Below, one piece after another: positions 1-8,658 of a DNA stretch of 64,000 bases (its first letter is position 1; every line of letters starts with the position of its first letter). A program made the translations under genes and the position numbers. The DNA is taken from the NCBI GenBank assembly GCA_036365145.1, contig JAEOAD010000031.1, forward strand, positions 6,606,001 through 6,670,000, in the 5' to 3' direction. This DNA comes from Orientallactaga sibirica. Taxonomy: Eukaryota > Chordata > Mammalia > Rodentia > Dipodidae. Below the pieces are notes generated by a model. That model saw only the letters and a program-made list of their open reading frames with translations. It was not told the origin of the DNA and ran no database searches.

Positions 1-136
1 CCTTTAATCCCAGCACTTGGGAGGCTGAGGTAGGAGGATTGCTGTGTGAGTTCAAGGTCAGTCAGTCTACAGAGTGAGTTCCAGGTCGGCCTAAGCTAGA
101 ATGAGACCCTACCATTAAAAAAAAAAAAAAAAAAAG
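1..136 (+). repeat. B1-type SINE, 5' end cut by window
   Basis: The window opens inside the B1 body at 'CCTTTAATCCCAGCACTTGG' and runs through the GAGTTCCAGGTC block to 'GAGACCCTACC' and an A-rich tail. The 5' head lies outside the window. Confidence 0.93.
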
Positions 137-139
137 GTA

Positions 140-368
140 GGGCTGGAGAGATGGCTTAGGGGTTAAGGCATTTGCCTGCAAAGCCAAAGGAGCCAGGTTC
201 ATTTCCCCAGGACCCGTGTTAGCCAGCTGCACAAGGTTAGACAGCTGCATAAGGGGATGTGTGTCTGGAGTTTGTTTGCAGTGGCTGGAGGCCCTGGTGC
301 GCCCACTCTCTCTCTCCCTCTCCCTCTTTTTCTGTCAAATAAATAAAAACAATTTTTTTAAAAAAAAA
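140..368 (+). repeat. B2-type tRNA-derived SINE
   Basis: Starts with the pol III-like head GGGCTGGAGAGATGGCTTAG. It has a degenerate box B (GGTTCATTTCC), a CT-rich stretch and an AAATAAATAAA tail. It follows directly on the tail of the preceding B1. Confidence 0.93.
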
Positions 369-645
369 GTAAGTATAAAATAAAACAAAACTACATTTCT
401 CATCCTTTTCTACAGTTACCTTGAGATCACAGAGCCAACTTCTGGCCAATGAGAAGTGTGCAAACATGCCAGGCTCCATGAAAGAAGTCCCTGTCCTCTT
501 CCCAGTATCCGACATGCAGATGGAATTGAAGTTTCATGTTAGCTGTGGCAGAGCAAAAAGACAGTCTGAGTTCTTGGTGACTGTGAGGCCGCCATCTACC
601 CAGATTTTTACATAAGAGAAATAAACTTATTGTTTATGCCCTATT
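369..645. other. Non-SINE interval, possible ancient LTR-like fragment
   Basis: No gene is seen. The part from about 570 to 640 (GAGGCCGCCATCTACCC... then GAGAAATAAACTTATTG) resembles the 3' end of an old mammalian interspersed element that carries a polyadenylation signal. I could not name the family. The interval ends in the left copy of a 17-bp target duplication. Confidence 0.35.
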
Positions 646-656
646 CCTTTGGGTCA

Positions 657-661
<5 letters not shown>

Positions 662-707
<46 letters not shown>

Positions 708-991
708 GTTTTTCGAGGTAGGGTCTCACTCTGGTCCAGGCTGACCTGGAATTAACTATGTAGTCTCAGGGTGGCCTCTAACTCAAAGCGATCCTCCTAC
801 CTCTGCCTCCCACTGGGATTAAAGGCGTGCGCCACCACGCCTGGCTTCTTTTCAGTTTTTTGAGGTCTAACTCTGGCCCCGGCTGACCTGGAATTAACTA
901 TGTAGTCTCAGGGTGGCCTCAAACTCACGGAGATCGTACTACCTCTACCTCCTGAGTGCTGGGATTAAAAGCGTGCATTACCACACCCGGC
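662..991 (-). repeat. Two head-to-tail B1-type SINEs within one TSD
   Basis: Two minus-strand B1 units lie at about 662-846 (with a long poly-T tail) and 847-991. The same 17-bp direct repeat, TCCTTTGGGTCATTTCT, flanks the pair at 645-661 and 992-1008. No such repeat separates the two units, although a short TCTTTTC occurs at the junction. This is either a dimer mobilised as one unit or a second B1 inserted into the tail of the first. Confidence 0.9.
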
Positions 992-1008
992 TCCTTTGGG
1001 TCATTTCT

Positions 1009-1542
1009 ATGCAGCACATACACTTTTATCCTGACAAATATACCAACTCATGGTGGGGGCAACAGGAAGAGCTTAGGAAAGGGGGATGTAGACTAGAAAA
1101 AAGCCCAAAGTTGTGAGCATGTATGATTCTTGGTCAACAAGACCAAGACACAGCTCCCAGTGTTCCTTTCATCCCTTGGGAAAATTTCTCTCTCTTCCAA
1201 GTCCTTCTCGCTCAGCTCTCCAAGACACTGTGCCCTCAAACCTTCCAAACTCTCCTAGAGTCCTAGGCTTTGGGAGCAGAAGCCAGGTTGGTGGCAAAGT
1301 TCCTTGGGCTTCCCAGGCAGCCCATCCCGTCATGATGGCAGTGGGCAGAGCACACTACCTCCTTAAATGGGGGCCAAAAAACAGAATGGGAACTGATACT
1401 TTTTTACTTGTTTACTTCTTCTCAACAGCACAGGCAGTGTGGGGAATGGCCCAGGGTGGCAGATACAGGAGCACCAAGTAGGGGAGAAGGCAAGGTTGTA
1501 TCGAAACCAAGACACAGATGGCTTCACTAGACAACATTCAAA
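1009..1542. other. Single-copy intergenic DNA
   Basis: No repeat family, domain-bearing reading frame or CpG clustering is recognised. The open frame at 1113-1481 (122 aa) is proline/serine-rich with no motif and is treated as chance. Confidence 0.5.
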
Positions 1543-1604
1543 ATATTGAACTTCTCATCCTCCTGTCTCCACCTCCCAAGTATGGGTATTGTAGGCATAT
1601 ACCA
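1543..1604 (-). repeat. B1-type remnant
   Basis: Only the minus-strand 5' part survives: CTCATCCTCCTGTCTCCACC, then CCCAAGTATGGGTATTGTAGGC. It has drifted much further from B1 consensus than neighbouring copies, so it is an old insertion. Confidence 0.6.
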
Positions 1605-1615
1605 TTGCATATTAT

Positions 1616-1836
1616 TATTATCGAGAGAGAAAGAGGCAGAGAGAGAGAAAGAGAGAGAGAAGGGCATGCCAGGGCCTTCAGCCACTGCACACGAACTCTA
1701 GAGGCATGCGCCCCCTTGTGCACATGTGCAACATTGCATGCTTGCATCACTGTGCATCGGGCTTGTGTGGGATCTAGAGATTTGAACACAAGTTCTTAGG
1801 CTTAGAGCCTTAACTGCTAAGCCATCTCTCCAGCCC
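1616..1836 (-). repeat. B2-type SINE, long subfamily
   Basis: A GA-rich strand is followed by CAGCCACTGCACACGAACTC and ends in CTAAGCCATCTCTCCAGCCC, the reverse of the head. It has an extra segment of roughly 30 bp in the middle (CTTGTGCACATGTGCAACATT...) that most local copies lack. Confidence 0.9.
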
Positions 1837-1854
1837 ACACCTAGCTTTTAAGTG

Positions 1855-1876
1855 CCACACACACACACACACACAC
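1855..1876. repeat. (CA)n microsatellite
   Basis: About eleven perfect CA units just downstream of the minus-strand B2-type element. Confidence 0.95.
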
Positions 1877-2009
1877 TGGGTCTATCAGGATTCAACCTTA
1901 TTCTAAGTCAAGGAGCACATGTACATTATACACATACTGTATATACACATAGCTATGGCAGATGCTTGAGGTATCACCACATTCCCTGGTTTTCATGCCT
2001 TTGCTTTGT

Positions 2010-2475
2010 TATTTCTCTTGGCAGAACCTGTGACTTGACTTTGATCAATAGAATAGAAAGGTGGCATGCAGGCGATTCCATGTGTGTGTGATTCCATGTG
2101 GCAAAATCAGAGGACTATAGCATGCATCTTGCTGTAGTGTTGTGTCCTTGCTGACTTGGATGAGACAGATGGACTTTTGAGATCCAAGTAAGCATGGCCT
2201 CCAGAAACCCTGACAGCTGACAACCAGCAAGAAATGAGCCCCCGGTCCTCTCAGTGTGAGGAACCGAATCGTGCCAAGTGCTGACTGAGCTTGGAATTGG
2301 ATCCTTCCCCAGTTGAGCTCCCAGATGAGGACACAGTTCTGTCCTGCACCTTGATGACAGGCTTTCAGGGTGTGCCTGGCTGAGCCATTCCAGGGCCCTT
2401 GTCCTACAGAGGCTGTAAGATAATGAATATGTATCCTCCGTGCTGCTGAGTTTGTGCTGACGTTGTTCTATAGTT
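2010..2475 (+). mobile_element. MLT1-class (MaLR) LTR fossil
   Basis: The element contains GACTTTGATCAATAGAATAG near its start, CCAGTTGAGCTCCCAGATGA in the middle, then CTACAGAGGCTGTAAGATAATGA and a CTGCTGAGTTTGTG end. These match, in order, the layout I know for MLT1 LTRs of the non-autonomous ERVL-MaLR group. It is heavily diverged, as expected for an insertion older than the placental radiation. The identification is from memory of the consensus. Confidence 0.75.
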
Positions 2476-2784
2476 ATCTGTATTTATCTAGCATCATCTA
2501 TCATAAATGATATGCATGAACATCCACATACCATATCCACATTGGCCAAGCCTGGCGTCCCATATATTCCTTTGACCACATGACTGGAGCAGATAAGAGC
2601 ACATGACACAAGCTAAGACAGTCTGGCTTATTTCTATGTTGTAGATGGAGGCAGAACCTTCTCTTTCTCCTAGGCTCACCCTGATGGTACGATGTGAGCC
2701 TTATGGCCAACAAGATCCATGTTCTCTCACTGCATGGAGGAGACCTTCCACAGCAGGCATCAGTAAAACTGGCTCACAAAAAAA
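2476..2784. other. Single-copy intergenic DNA
   Basis: AT-rich start, then mixed composition. Nothing recognisable on either strand. It ends in the left target-site copy of the next B1. Confidence 0.5.
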
Positions 2785-2794
2785 GACCTGAGAC

Positions 2795-2943
2795 GGCTGG
2801 GCATGGTGGTACATGCCTTTAATCCCAGCTCTCAGGATGCAGAGGTAGGAGGATCGCTGTGAGTTCGAGGCCACCCTGAGACTACATAGTGAATTCCAGG
2901 CCAGCCTGAGCTAGAGTGAGACCCTACCTTGAAAAACCAAAAA

Positions 2944-2990
<47 letters not shown>

Positions 2991-2994
2991 ATAC
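2795..2994 (+). repeat. B1-type SINE with (AAAT)n tail
   Basis: Complete B1 body. Its tail has expanded into a tetranucleotide array of about thirteen AAAT units (2941-2994). The direct repeat CCTGAGAC flanks it on both sides. Confidence 0.94.
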
Positions 2995-3000
2995 CTGAGA

Positions 3001-3806
3001 CTCACTGAAGAAGAGGCTAGTCAATATTGAATAACAGGGGAGCTGCCATGTCTGGTGCCAACCTGTCCCTAGTTCTCAGAGCTGTTTGAGCCATTAAATT
3101 CCTCCCTCTTCTTCTCTTGGTTTTCCTTGCAGGATTGGAGCTCCTGGAGGCCAGGGAACCTGCCAGCTTCTTTACAATATTCCACATATACATAGATAAC
3201 TCTGCAAAAGGCATATGATGTTTCAAAGCCTAAAGCAGTCACTGTTGTGGGGACTGAGATCTCTGTAAATGACTAAACCTTCTAGAAACTCCTTGAGGTT
3301 GTGCTATGGCTGTAGTTAGGCTCCTTTTTCCTGGACCAGGGACAAAAACAGGCTCTGCCAGTGAGGATGACGAGGACAGCTGGTGCTGGGGTCTAGCAGC
3401 ACCTGTGGAAGGTGTTTGTTAGGTCTGTAGAGTGAGGGATGTTAGGTCTATGGCCCAGGTCACTCAGAATGGGGCAGGACCAGACTCTGAAGCCAGGCTC
3501 TCCTCAGCCAGCAGAAGTGAAGATGAGATGGCTTTTGCACCCACCACTCTTTCTCCTACTTTGAAAACTTGCTTCAGCAGCTCTTCCTCTATGAAGTCCA
3601 GAAGCTATTTCACATGAGCATACCTTGCATAGCATGTGTTAAGCTGACCCTCTTCTCAGGCCCTCATGTTTGCACAGGAGGTCCTCTTGACCCCTGAACC
3701 TTCTGTCCAGCCCTCATATGGTTCTGATGGAAGATAGAGCCACAATTCCTCTGTCTCCCCCAGGGCCCAGCGCAGTGCCTACACAGAGCTGGGTGTAGGT
3801 GCCGTG
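3001..3806. other. Single-copy intergenic DNA
   Basis: About 800 bp free of young repeats, with no domain-bearing frame and no CpG clustering. I see nothing further in it. Confidence 0.5.
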
Positions 3807-3814
3807 GAGTCTGA

Positions 3815-3969
3815 TTTTTTTTTTTTTTTTGCAAGGTAGAGTCTCACTTTGGTCCAGGCTGACCTGGAATTAACTATGTAGTCTCAGGGTGGCCTCGAAC
3901 TCTCGGCGATCCTCCTACCTCTGCCTCCCGAGTGCTGGGATTAAAGGTGTGCACCACCACGCCCAGCTT
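3815..3969 (-). repeat. B1-type SINE
   Basis: Poly-T, then AAGGTAGAGTCTCACTTTGG through to GCACCACCACGCCCAGCTT. Flanked by the direct repeat GAGTCTGATTTTTT (about 3808-3821 and 3970-3983), so it is a clean retroposition. Confidence 0.95.
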
Positions 3970-4033
3970 GAGTCTGATTTTTTTGTGGGAATTAGAGTTA
4001 GTGCCCAAAGTGAATTTCCAGAATAGTTGGCCA

Positions 4034-4048
4034 TTTGTTTGTTTGTTT

Positions 4049-4079
<31 letters not shown>

Positions 4080-4213
4080 GAGGTAGGGTTTCACTCTAGC
4101 TCAGGCTGATCTGGAATTCACTATGTAGTCTTAGGGTAGCCTCAAACTCATGGTGATCCTCCTACCTCTGCCTCCAAGTGCCGGGATTAAAGGTGTGTGT
4201 CACCACACCTGGC
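4034..4213 (-). repeat. B1-type SINE
   Basis: Its reverse tail is a (TTTG)n(TTTA)n array at 4034-4079. The short direct repeat AGTTGGC flanks it. It lies directly beside another minus-strand B1. Confidence 0.93.
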
Positions 4214-4221
4214 AAGTTGGC

Positions 4222-4224
4222 TCT

Positions 4225-4263
<39 letters not shown>

Positions 4264-4407
4264 GAGTTTTCAAGGTAGGATCTCACTCTAGCCCAGGCTG
4301 ACCTGGAATTCACTCTCTAGTCTCAGGGTGGCCTCAAACTCACAGCAATCCTCCTACCTCTGCCTCCCAAGTGCTGGGATTAAAGGCATGTGCCACCATG
4401 CCTGACT
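4222..4407 (-). repeat. B1-type SINE
   Basis: (TTTA)n tail, then the B1 body ending GCCACCATGCCTGACT. The repeat TTGGCTCTTTAT occurs on both sides (about 4217 and 4411). This shows it inserted just outside the older B1 on its left. Confidence 0.94.
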
Positions 4408-4604
4408 AAATTGGCTCTTTATATAAATCCACAGGTTCCACACTGAAGGATTAAAGCAACCAAAGATGGAAAATTGTGCCTTACTCAACACATACAAAGT
4501 TCTTCCTCTTGCTATTATTCCTGAGGCACTTTGATTACTTCTATAACATTTACATTGTACTGGATATTATAAGTCATTTAGAGATTATTTAAAATACACA
4601 GGAG

Positions 4605-4840
4605 GGGCTGGAGAGATGGCTTAGCCATTAAGCACTTGCCTGTGAAGCCTAAGGACCCCAGTTTGAGGTTTGATTCCCCAGTATCCACATAAGCCAGATG
4701 CACAAAGGTGGTACATGCATCTGGAGTTCGTTTGCAGTGACTGGAGGCCCTAGTGCATCCATTTTCTCTCTCTTTCTCTGCCTCTTTCTCTCTCTGCCAC
4801 TCTCAAATAAATAAATAAAAATAAAAAAAATAAAATAAGA
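4605..4840 (+). repeat. B2-type SINE
   Basis: Full head, with GAAGCCTAAGGACCC, CT-rich part and long A-rich tail. The direct repeats ATACACAGGAG and ACATACAGGAG flank it. It landed immediately beside the solo LTR that starts at 4852. Confidence 0.94.
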
Positions 4841-4851
4841 CATACAGGAGC

Positions 4852-5347
4852 TGTAAGACCAAATCGGGAATTCCCCGGGCTCTGTCTCAGGAAAAGCGGC
4901 ACCCCAAATCACTCATGAGAGATGGTCTTGATGCAAATAGCAAGAGGGATTTTTATTCCAGCGTGCTGGGGCCCACAGTCGTTCACCACGCAGGGAGAGG
5001 ACTGGGACCCCGAGGGTAGAATCAGGGCAGTTTTTATTGGATTCAAACAAAGGAGAGGAGAATTTATAACATGATTGGTTAACAATTAAAAATAATGTAC
5101 ATGTAGTATGCTCATTGGTTATGTGGTTACTATGGCATTTTGAGCCAACTTATCTATAACTTGAGGATCACAAGTATGTATAACATTTGCTTAGTTTCTT
5201 CTGACTGGCTCATTTCAAGGATTATTTTGGGTACTGGGCAGTTTGGGGTTTTTCCAGTAACTGCAAAAATGCTGTGTCAGTTCAGCCCGGAAATAGAAAC
5301 TCAGGCCTGTGAATATTCCTAGAGCCTGTCATGGCGTTACTTTAGTT

Positions 5348-5378
<31 letters not shown>

Positions 5379-5460
5379 GCTTACATTCTCTATCATCCTA
5401 CACCTCTATCTATATACTTTTACATTACAATCTTTCCTTTTATGGTGCAAGCAGTTCACA
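4852..5460 (-). mobile_element. Solo ERV LTR (609 bp), minus strand
   Basis: Read on the minus strand, the element runs TGTG...TTACA and is bounded on both sides by the 5-bp direct repeat GGAGC (plus strand 4847-4851 and 5461-5465). Inside, in LTR order, are CCAAT boxes, a TATAAAT-like box near 5070, an AATAAA near 5040, and a second AATAAA near 4955 followed by a U5 with the TGAGACAGAGCCC motif. This layout is typical of class I (gammaretrovirus-like) LTRs. No gag, pol or env sequence and no second LTR adjoin it, so the provirus was lost by LTR-LTR recombination. A poly-T run (5353-5378) interrupts U3. Confidence 0.82.
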
Positions 5461-5657
5461 GGAGCCAGATAAGCAGTTAGCTCATTTTTTGTTATCTCAT
5501 TAGGCCAGAGTCACGTACTCAAAAGCCTGTTCTTTTTATTTAGGTTCATGCAGGAAGCAGGCTCTGAACCAGCAAGAAGGGTGATCTTCTACCTATTTGC
5601 TGGCAGAGAGCCAATTCTGGAATTTGAAGCATTTATGACTTTTTCCATCCTTTCAGA

Positions 5658-5806
5658 GCCAGGTGTAGTGGCTCATGCCTTTAATCTCAGCACTTGGGAA
5701 GCAGAGGTAGGAGGATTGCTGTGAGTTTGAGGCCACTCTTAGACTGCATAGTGAATTCCAGGTCAGCTGGGGCTAGACAGCAAGACCATACTTCAAAACA
5801 ATCAAA
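5658..5806 (+). repeat. B1-type SINE
   Basis: Complete but diverged body (GCCAGGTGTAGTGGCTCATGCC), ending in CATACTTCAAAACAATCAAATT. A short AT repeat (5807-5826) follows. Confidence 0.9.
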
Positions 5807-5829
5807 TTATATATATCATATATATGTAC

Positions 5830-6090
5830 ATGGCAGGTTTGATGAGGTAAAAGTGCTTGCTGCACAAGCATGATGACCTGAATTCGGATCCCCAGAACTC
5901 ATGTCACTCTGGACAAAGCAGCATGTCTTTAACGTCAGGGTGCCTATGGCAGGGACAGGAGAATCCTTAGACGCTCACGAGACAGCTAGCCTGGTGCACA
6001 AGCAGTGAGCAACAAGACCCTGCCACAAGCATGGTGGAAGATGAGGACCCACGCCTGTCTTCTTTCTGGTCTCCACACGTGACCCCAAAT
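5830..6090 (+). repeat. B4-type (ID + B1) composite SINE, old
   Basis: The left half resembles a tRNA-derived element (AAAAGTGCTTGCTGCACAAG, then GGATCCCCAGAACTCATG). The right half is B1-like (CTTTAACGTCAGGGTGCC... GAGCAACAAGACCCTG). The divergence indicates an old copy. Confidence 0.65.
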
Positions 6091-6570
6091 TCCTCCTCTT
6101 GCATCACTTAGAGCCAAGACACACTGGTGAAGAGCCCCGAAGACCAAAGTTAGAAGCTGCCTTCCAGGATGCCAGGACCCATATGGGTTCTAGTCTCTGG
6201 TTGGCTGTTACCACTCATTGCAATGAGAGTTCACCTACTGTACCCTCTGGGTGAACAGGAGGGCTCCTGGAAGCTCAGATGCATGTTTCTCAAAGGGAAC
6301 CTGTAAAGAGCTGCTTCATTAAGGACCTGGCCCTTCTTCAGTTTCTCAGAGATGCTTTCTTGGCGTCCTGCTGGCACAAATGCCAACTAACAGCTCCAGT
6401 CCTATTGGCCAAGGGAGGGGAGGCTAACGAGACACTCAGTGTTTTCACTACTGGTCAGAAAGTGTGCGTAGGGAGGTTTACAAAAGAGGTGAAATTTTAC
6501 ACTCTACCTGTTCTGTTATGGCAAACATGTTCTTCATTATCATCTTGAAAGCTAATAGCATCTTTAAAAG
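6091..6570. other. Single-copy intergenic DNA
   Basis: No young repeat and no recognisable coding exon. The reading frame at 6279-6548 (89 aa) has no motif. Confidence 0.45.
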
Positions 6571-6581
6571 CAATTTTTTGA

Positions 6582-6730
6582 GCCAGGCATGGTGGCACAC
6601 GCCGTTTAATCCCAGCACTAAGGAGGCAGAGGTAGGAGGATTGCCGTGAGTTCAAGGTCAGCCTGAGACTACATGGTGACTTCCAGGTCAGCCTGGGCTA
6701 GAGCAAGACCCTATCTCGAAAAAAAAAATT
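6582..6730 (+). repeat. B1-type SINE
   Basis: GCCAGGCATGGTGGCACACG head, full body and oligo-A tail. CAATTTTTTG before it and AATTTTTTTG after it suggest the target duplication. Confidence 0.93.
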
Positions 6731-6735
6731 TTTTT

Positions 6736-7068
6736 GTATGTGTATTTGCACGAGTGTATGGCAAGTACACGTGTGTGTGTGTGTGTGTGTGTGTGCATGT
6801 GTGTGTGTAGGTCAGAGGTTGATGTTGGTGTCTTCCTCAGTTGCTTTCCTCATTTTTTGAGACAGTCTCTTAGTGAATCTGCAGCTCACTGATTCAGCTA
6901 GACCAGCTAGCCTAGGGTAGGGATGCTTCTGCCTCCACCTCCCAGCTCTGGACTAACAGGCCTCTACTACTCCACCCTGTTTTTATGTGGGTGCTGGAGA
7001 TTTGAACTTGAGGCCTCATGCTTGCTTGCAAGGCAAGCCCTCTAACCAATGAGCCCTCTCCTCCATCC
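6736..7068 (-). repeat. Old composite SINE with (GT)n, minus strand
   Basis: A GT-rich stretch (6771-6808) is followed by GTAGGTCAGAGGTTGATGTTGG, a B1-like minus block (TTTTTGAGACAGTCTCTTAG) and a tRNA-like minus end (GGTGCTGGAGATTTGAACTT ... CTAACCAATGAGCC). The same architecture recurs near 27.1-27.4, 33.7-34.0 and 41.4-41.6 kb, so it is a dispersed family. I think it is RSINE1/B4-related but cannot confirm the name. Confidence 0.65.
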
Positions 7069-7085
7069 TTAAAAACAATTTTTTG

Positions 7086-7302
7086 GGGCATGAGAGATGG
7101 TTTTGCAGTTAAGGTGCTTGCCTGCAAAGCCAAAGGACCCAAGTTCCATTCCCCAGGAATCACATAAGCCAGATGTATAAGGTGGCACATGTGTCTGGAG
7201 TTCGTTTGCAGTGGCTTGAGGCTTTGACACACCCATTCTCTACCATCTACCTCTCTCTCTCCCTCCCTCTTCCTCTCTTTGTCAAATACATAAATAAAAA
7301 TA
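7086..7302 (+). repeat. B2-type SINE
   Basis: Slightly mutated head (GGGGCATGAGAGATGGTTTTG), but the rest is standard through CATAAATAAAAATA. Confidence 0.92.
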
Positions 7303-7309
7303 TTTTTTA

Positions 7310-7466
7310 GCCGGGCGTGGTGGCGCACGCCTTTAATCCCAGCACTCAGGAGGCAGAGGTAGGAGGATTGCCCTGAGTTCAAGGCCACCCTGAGACTACA
7401 TAGTTAATTCCAGGTCAGCCTGGACCAGAGTGAGACCCTACCTTGAAAAACAAACAAACAAAAAAT
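7310..7466 (+). repeat. B1-type SINE, young
   Basis: A near-consensus copy (GCCGGGCGTGGTGGCGCACG) that keeps several CpGs. ATATTTTTTA occurs on both sides. It inserted at the tail of the preceding B2-type element. Confidence 0.96.
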
Positions 7467-7475
7467 ATTTTTTAA

Positions 7476-7717
7476 GGGCTGGAGAGATGGCTTAGCAGTT
7501 AAGGTGCTTGCCTGCAAAGCCAAAAAGGACTTCAGTTCGATTTCCCAGGACCCACGTAAGCCAGATAGACAAGGGGCACATGCATCTGGAGTTCGTTTAC
7601 TGTGGCTAGAAGCTGTGACATGTCCATCTCTCTCTCTCTCTCTCTCTCTCACTCTGCCTCTTTTCCTCTCTCAAATAAATAAAAATATTAAAAAAAAAAT
7701 TTTTTTTTTTTTTTTTA
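7476..7717 (+). repeat. B2-type SINE with A/T-rich tail
   Basis: Full head and box B, a (CT)n stretch at 7628-7652, and a tail that ends in adjoining poly-A and poly-T runs. Confidence 0.94.
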
Positions 7718-8605
7718 GAACTTGAAAATACTCTGTCTCTTTTACTTGATTCCAAATTAATTTAAACTCCTTTCATGCATGGGTGGGATGATTTATCTAT
7801 ATAGGAGAGAGCCTGCCTCCCACTTTTCAGAGTGATGAATCCTGGAAGTTCCTTCTCATAGATCTCTTCCCCTCTAACTATTTTTGGAGTGGCCCGAGCC
7901 CCCTCCAGTTCTTTCCTGTCCTGCTGCCTGTCTCTACTTCTCTCTCTCTCTCTTTTTCTGTTTCTCTTCCATTTGCTTTCTTCCCCTTCTTCTTGCCCTC
8001 TTAGAGGGGTGCTGTGGGATCATGCCAAACCCAGAGGGAAGGTCAAAGCACCCTGCAGAGACCAGCACAGACTGCAATTAACCTGTCACTTCTGCCTCCA
8101 ACAGTGAAAACCAGAATTGCAGTCATTGGAGATGGGACGGCTCAGCTGTTGACAACTGATAGCAAAAGCCACAGGGAGCAGGCTGTAGGTAAACCTGCCT
8201 GTGGGCACTAAGGGTAGACAGTGGCATGGGATCTGGGCAGCAGCTCTCTTTTGATTTCTGGGCACACGGATGGAGAGAGAATGGGAGCTCGGGTGGTAGT
8301 TAAGTCAGTGGGACAGGGACAGGGAATCTCAGTGGGATACATGGTGATGATCTCAACCCAGCCATGCACAGGTGGAGCGTGCTCCCAATCCCAGGGTTTC
8401 AAATGTGAATTGGCATTTTAAGCTCCACCGATCTCACATTTTTCAAAAAGTGTTTTCTCCCAAGAACCCAGCAGCACTGGGCTACAGCTGCTCCACTGAG
8501 CCCCCAGAGGATATTATATGGTCCTCTGTCTTGCCCTGTCTTCTTTGGAGAGCCTGGATGTGTCCTCCTAAAAGCCCACCTGTGTGGTCTCTGGAGAGCA
8601 GAAGA
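7718..8605. other. Single-copy DNA with a CT-rich tract
   Basis: Contains a pyrimidine-rich tract around 7930-7995. Reading frames here overlap one another in all phases and reflect that tract. No exon is supported. Confidence 0.45.
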
Positions 8606-8620
8606 GAGATTTTATTTTTA

Positions 8621-8658
8621 ATTTATTATTATTATTAGTAGTAGTAGTAGTAGTAGTA
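8621..8658. repeat. (TTA)n(GTA)n microsatellite
   Basis: Five ATT/TTA units switch to seven AGT/GTA units without interruption, a compound trinucleotide array. Confidence 0.9.

Noticed and set aside
4852..5460. Complete endogenous provirus
   Set aside because: Only one LTR is present. Sequence on both sides shows no primer-binding site, gag, pol or env, and a direct repeat flanks the LTR.
7086..7717. tRNA genes suggested by A-box and B-box-like sequences
   Set aside because: The boxes belong to B2-type and ID SINEs. No cloverleaf with acceptor pairing follows, and the copies are dispersed with A-rich tails.
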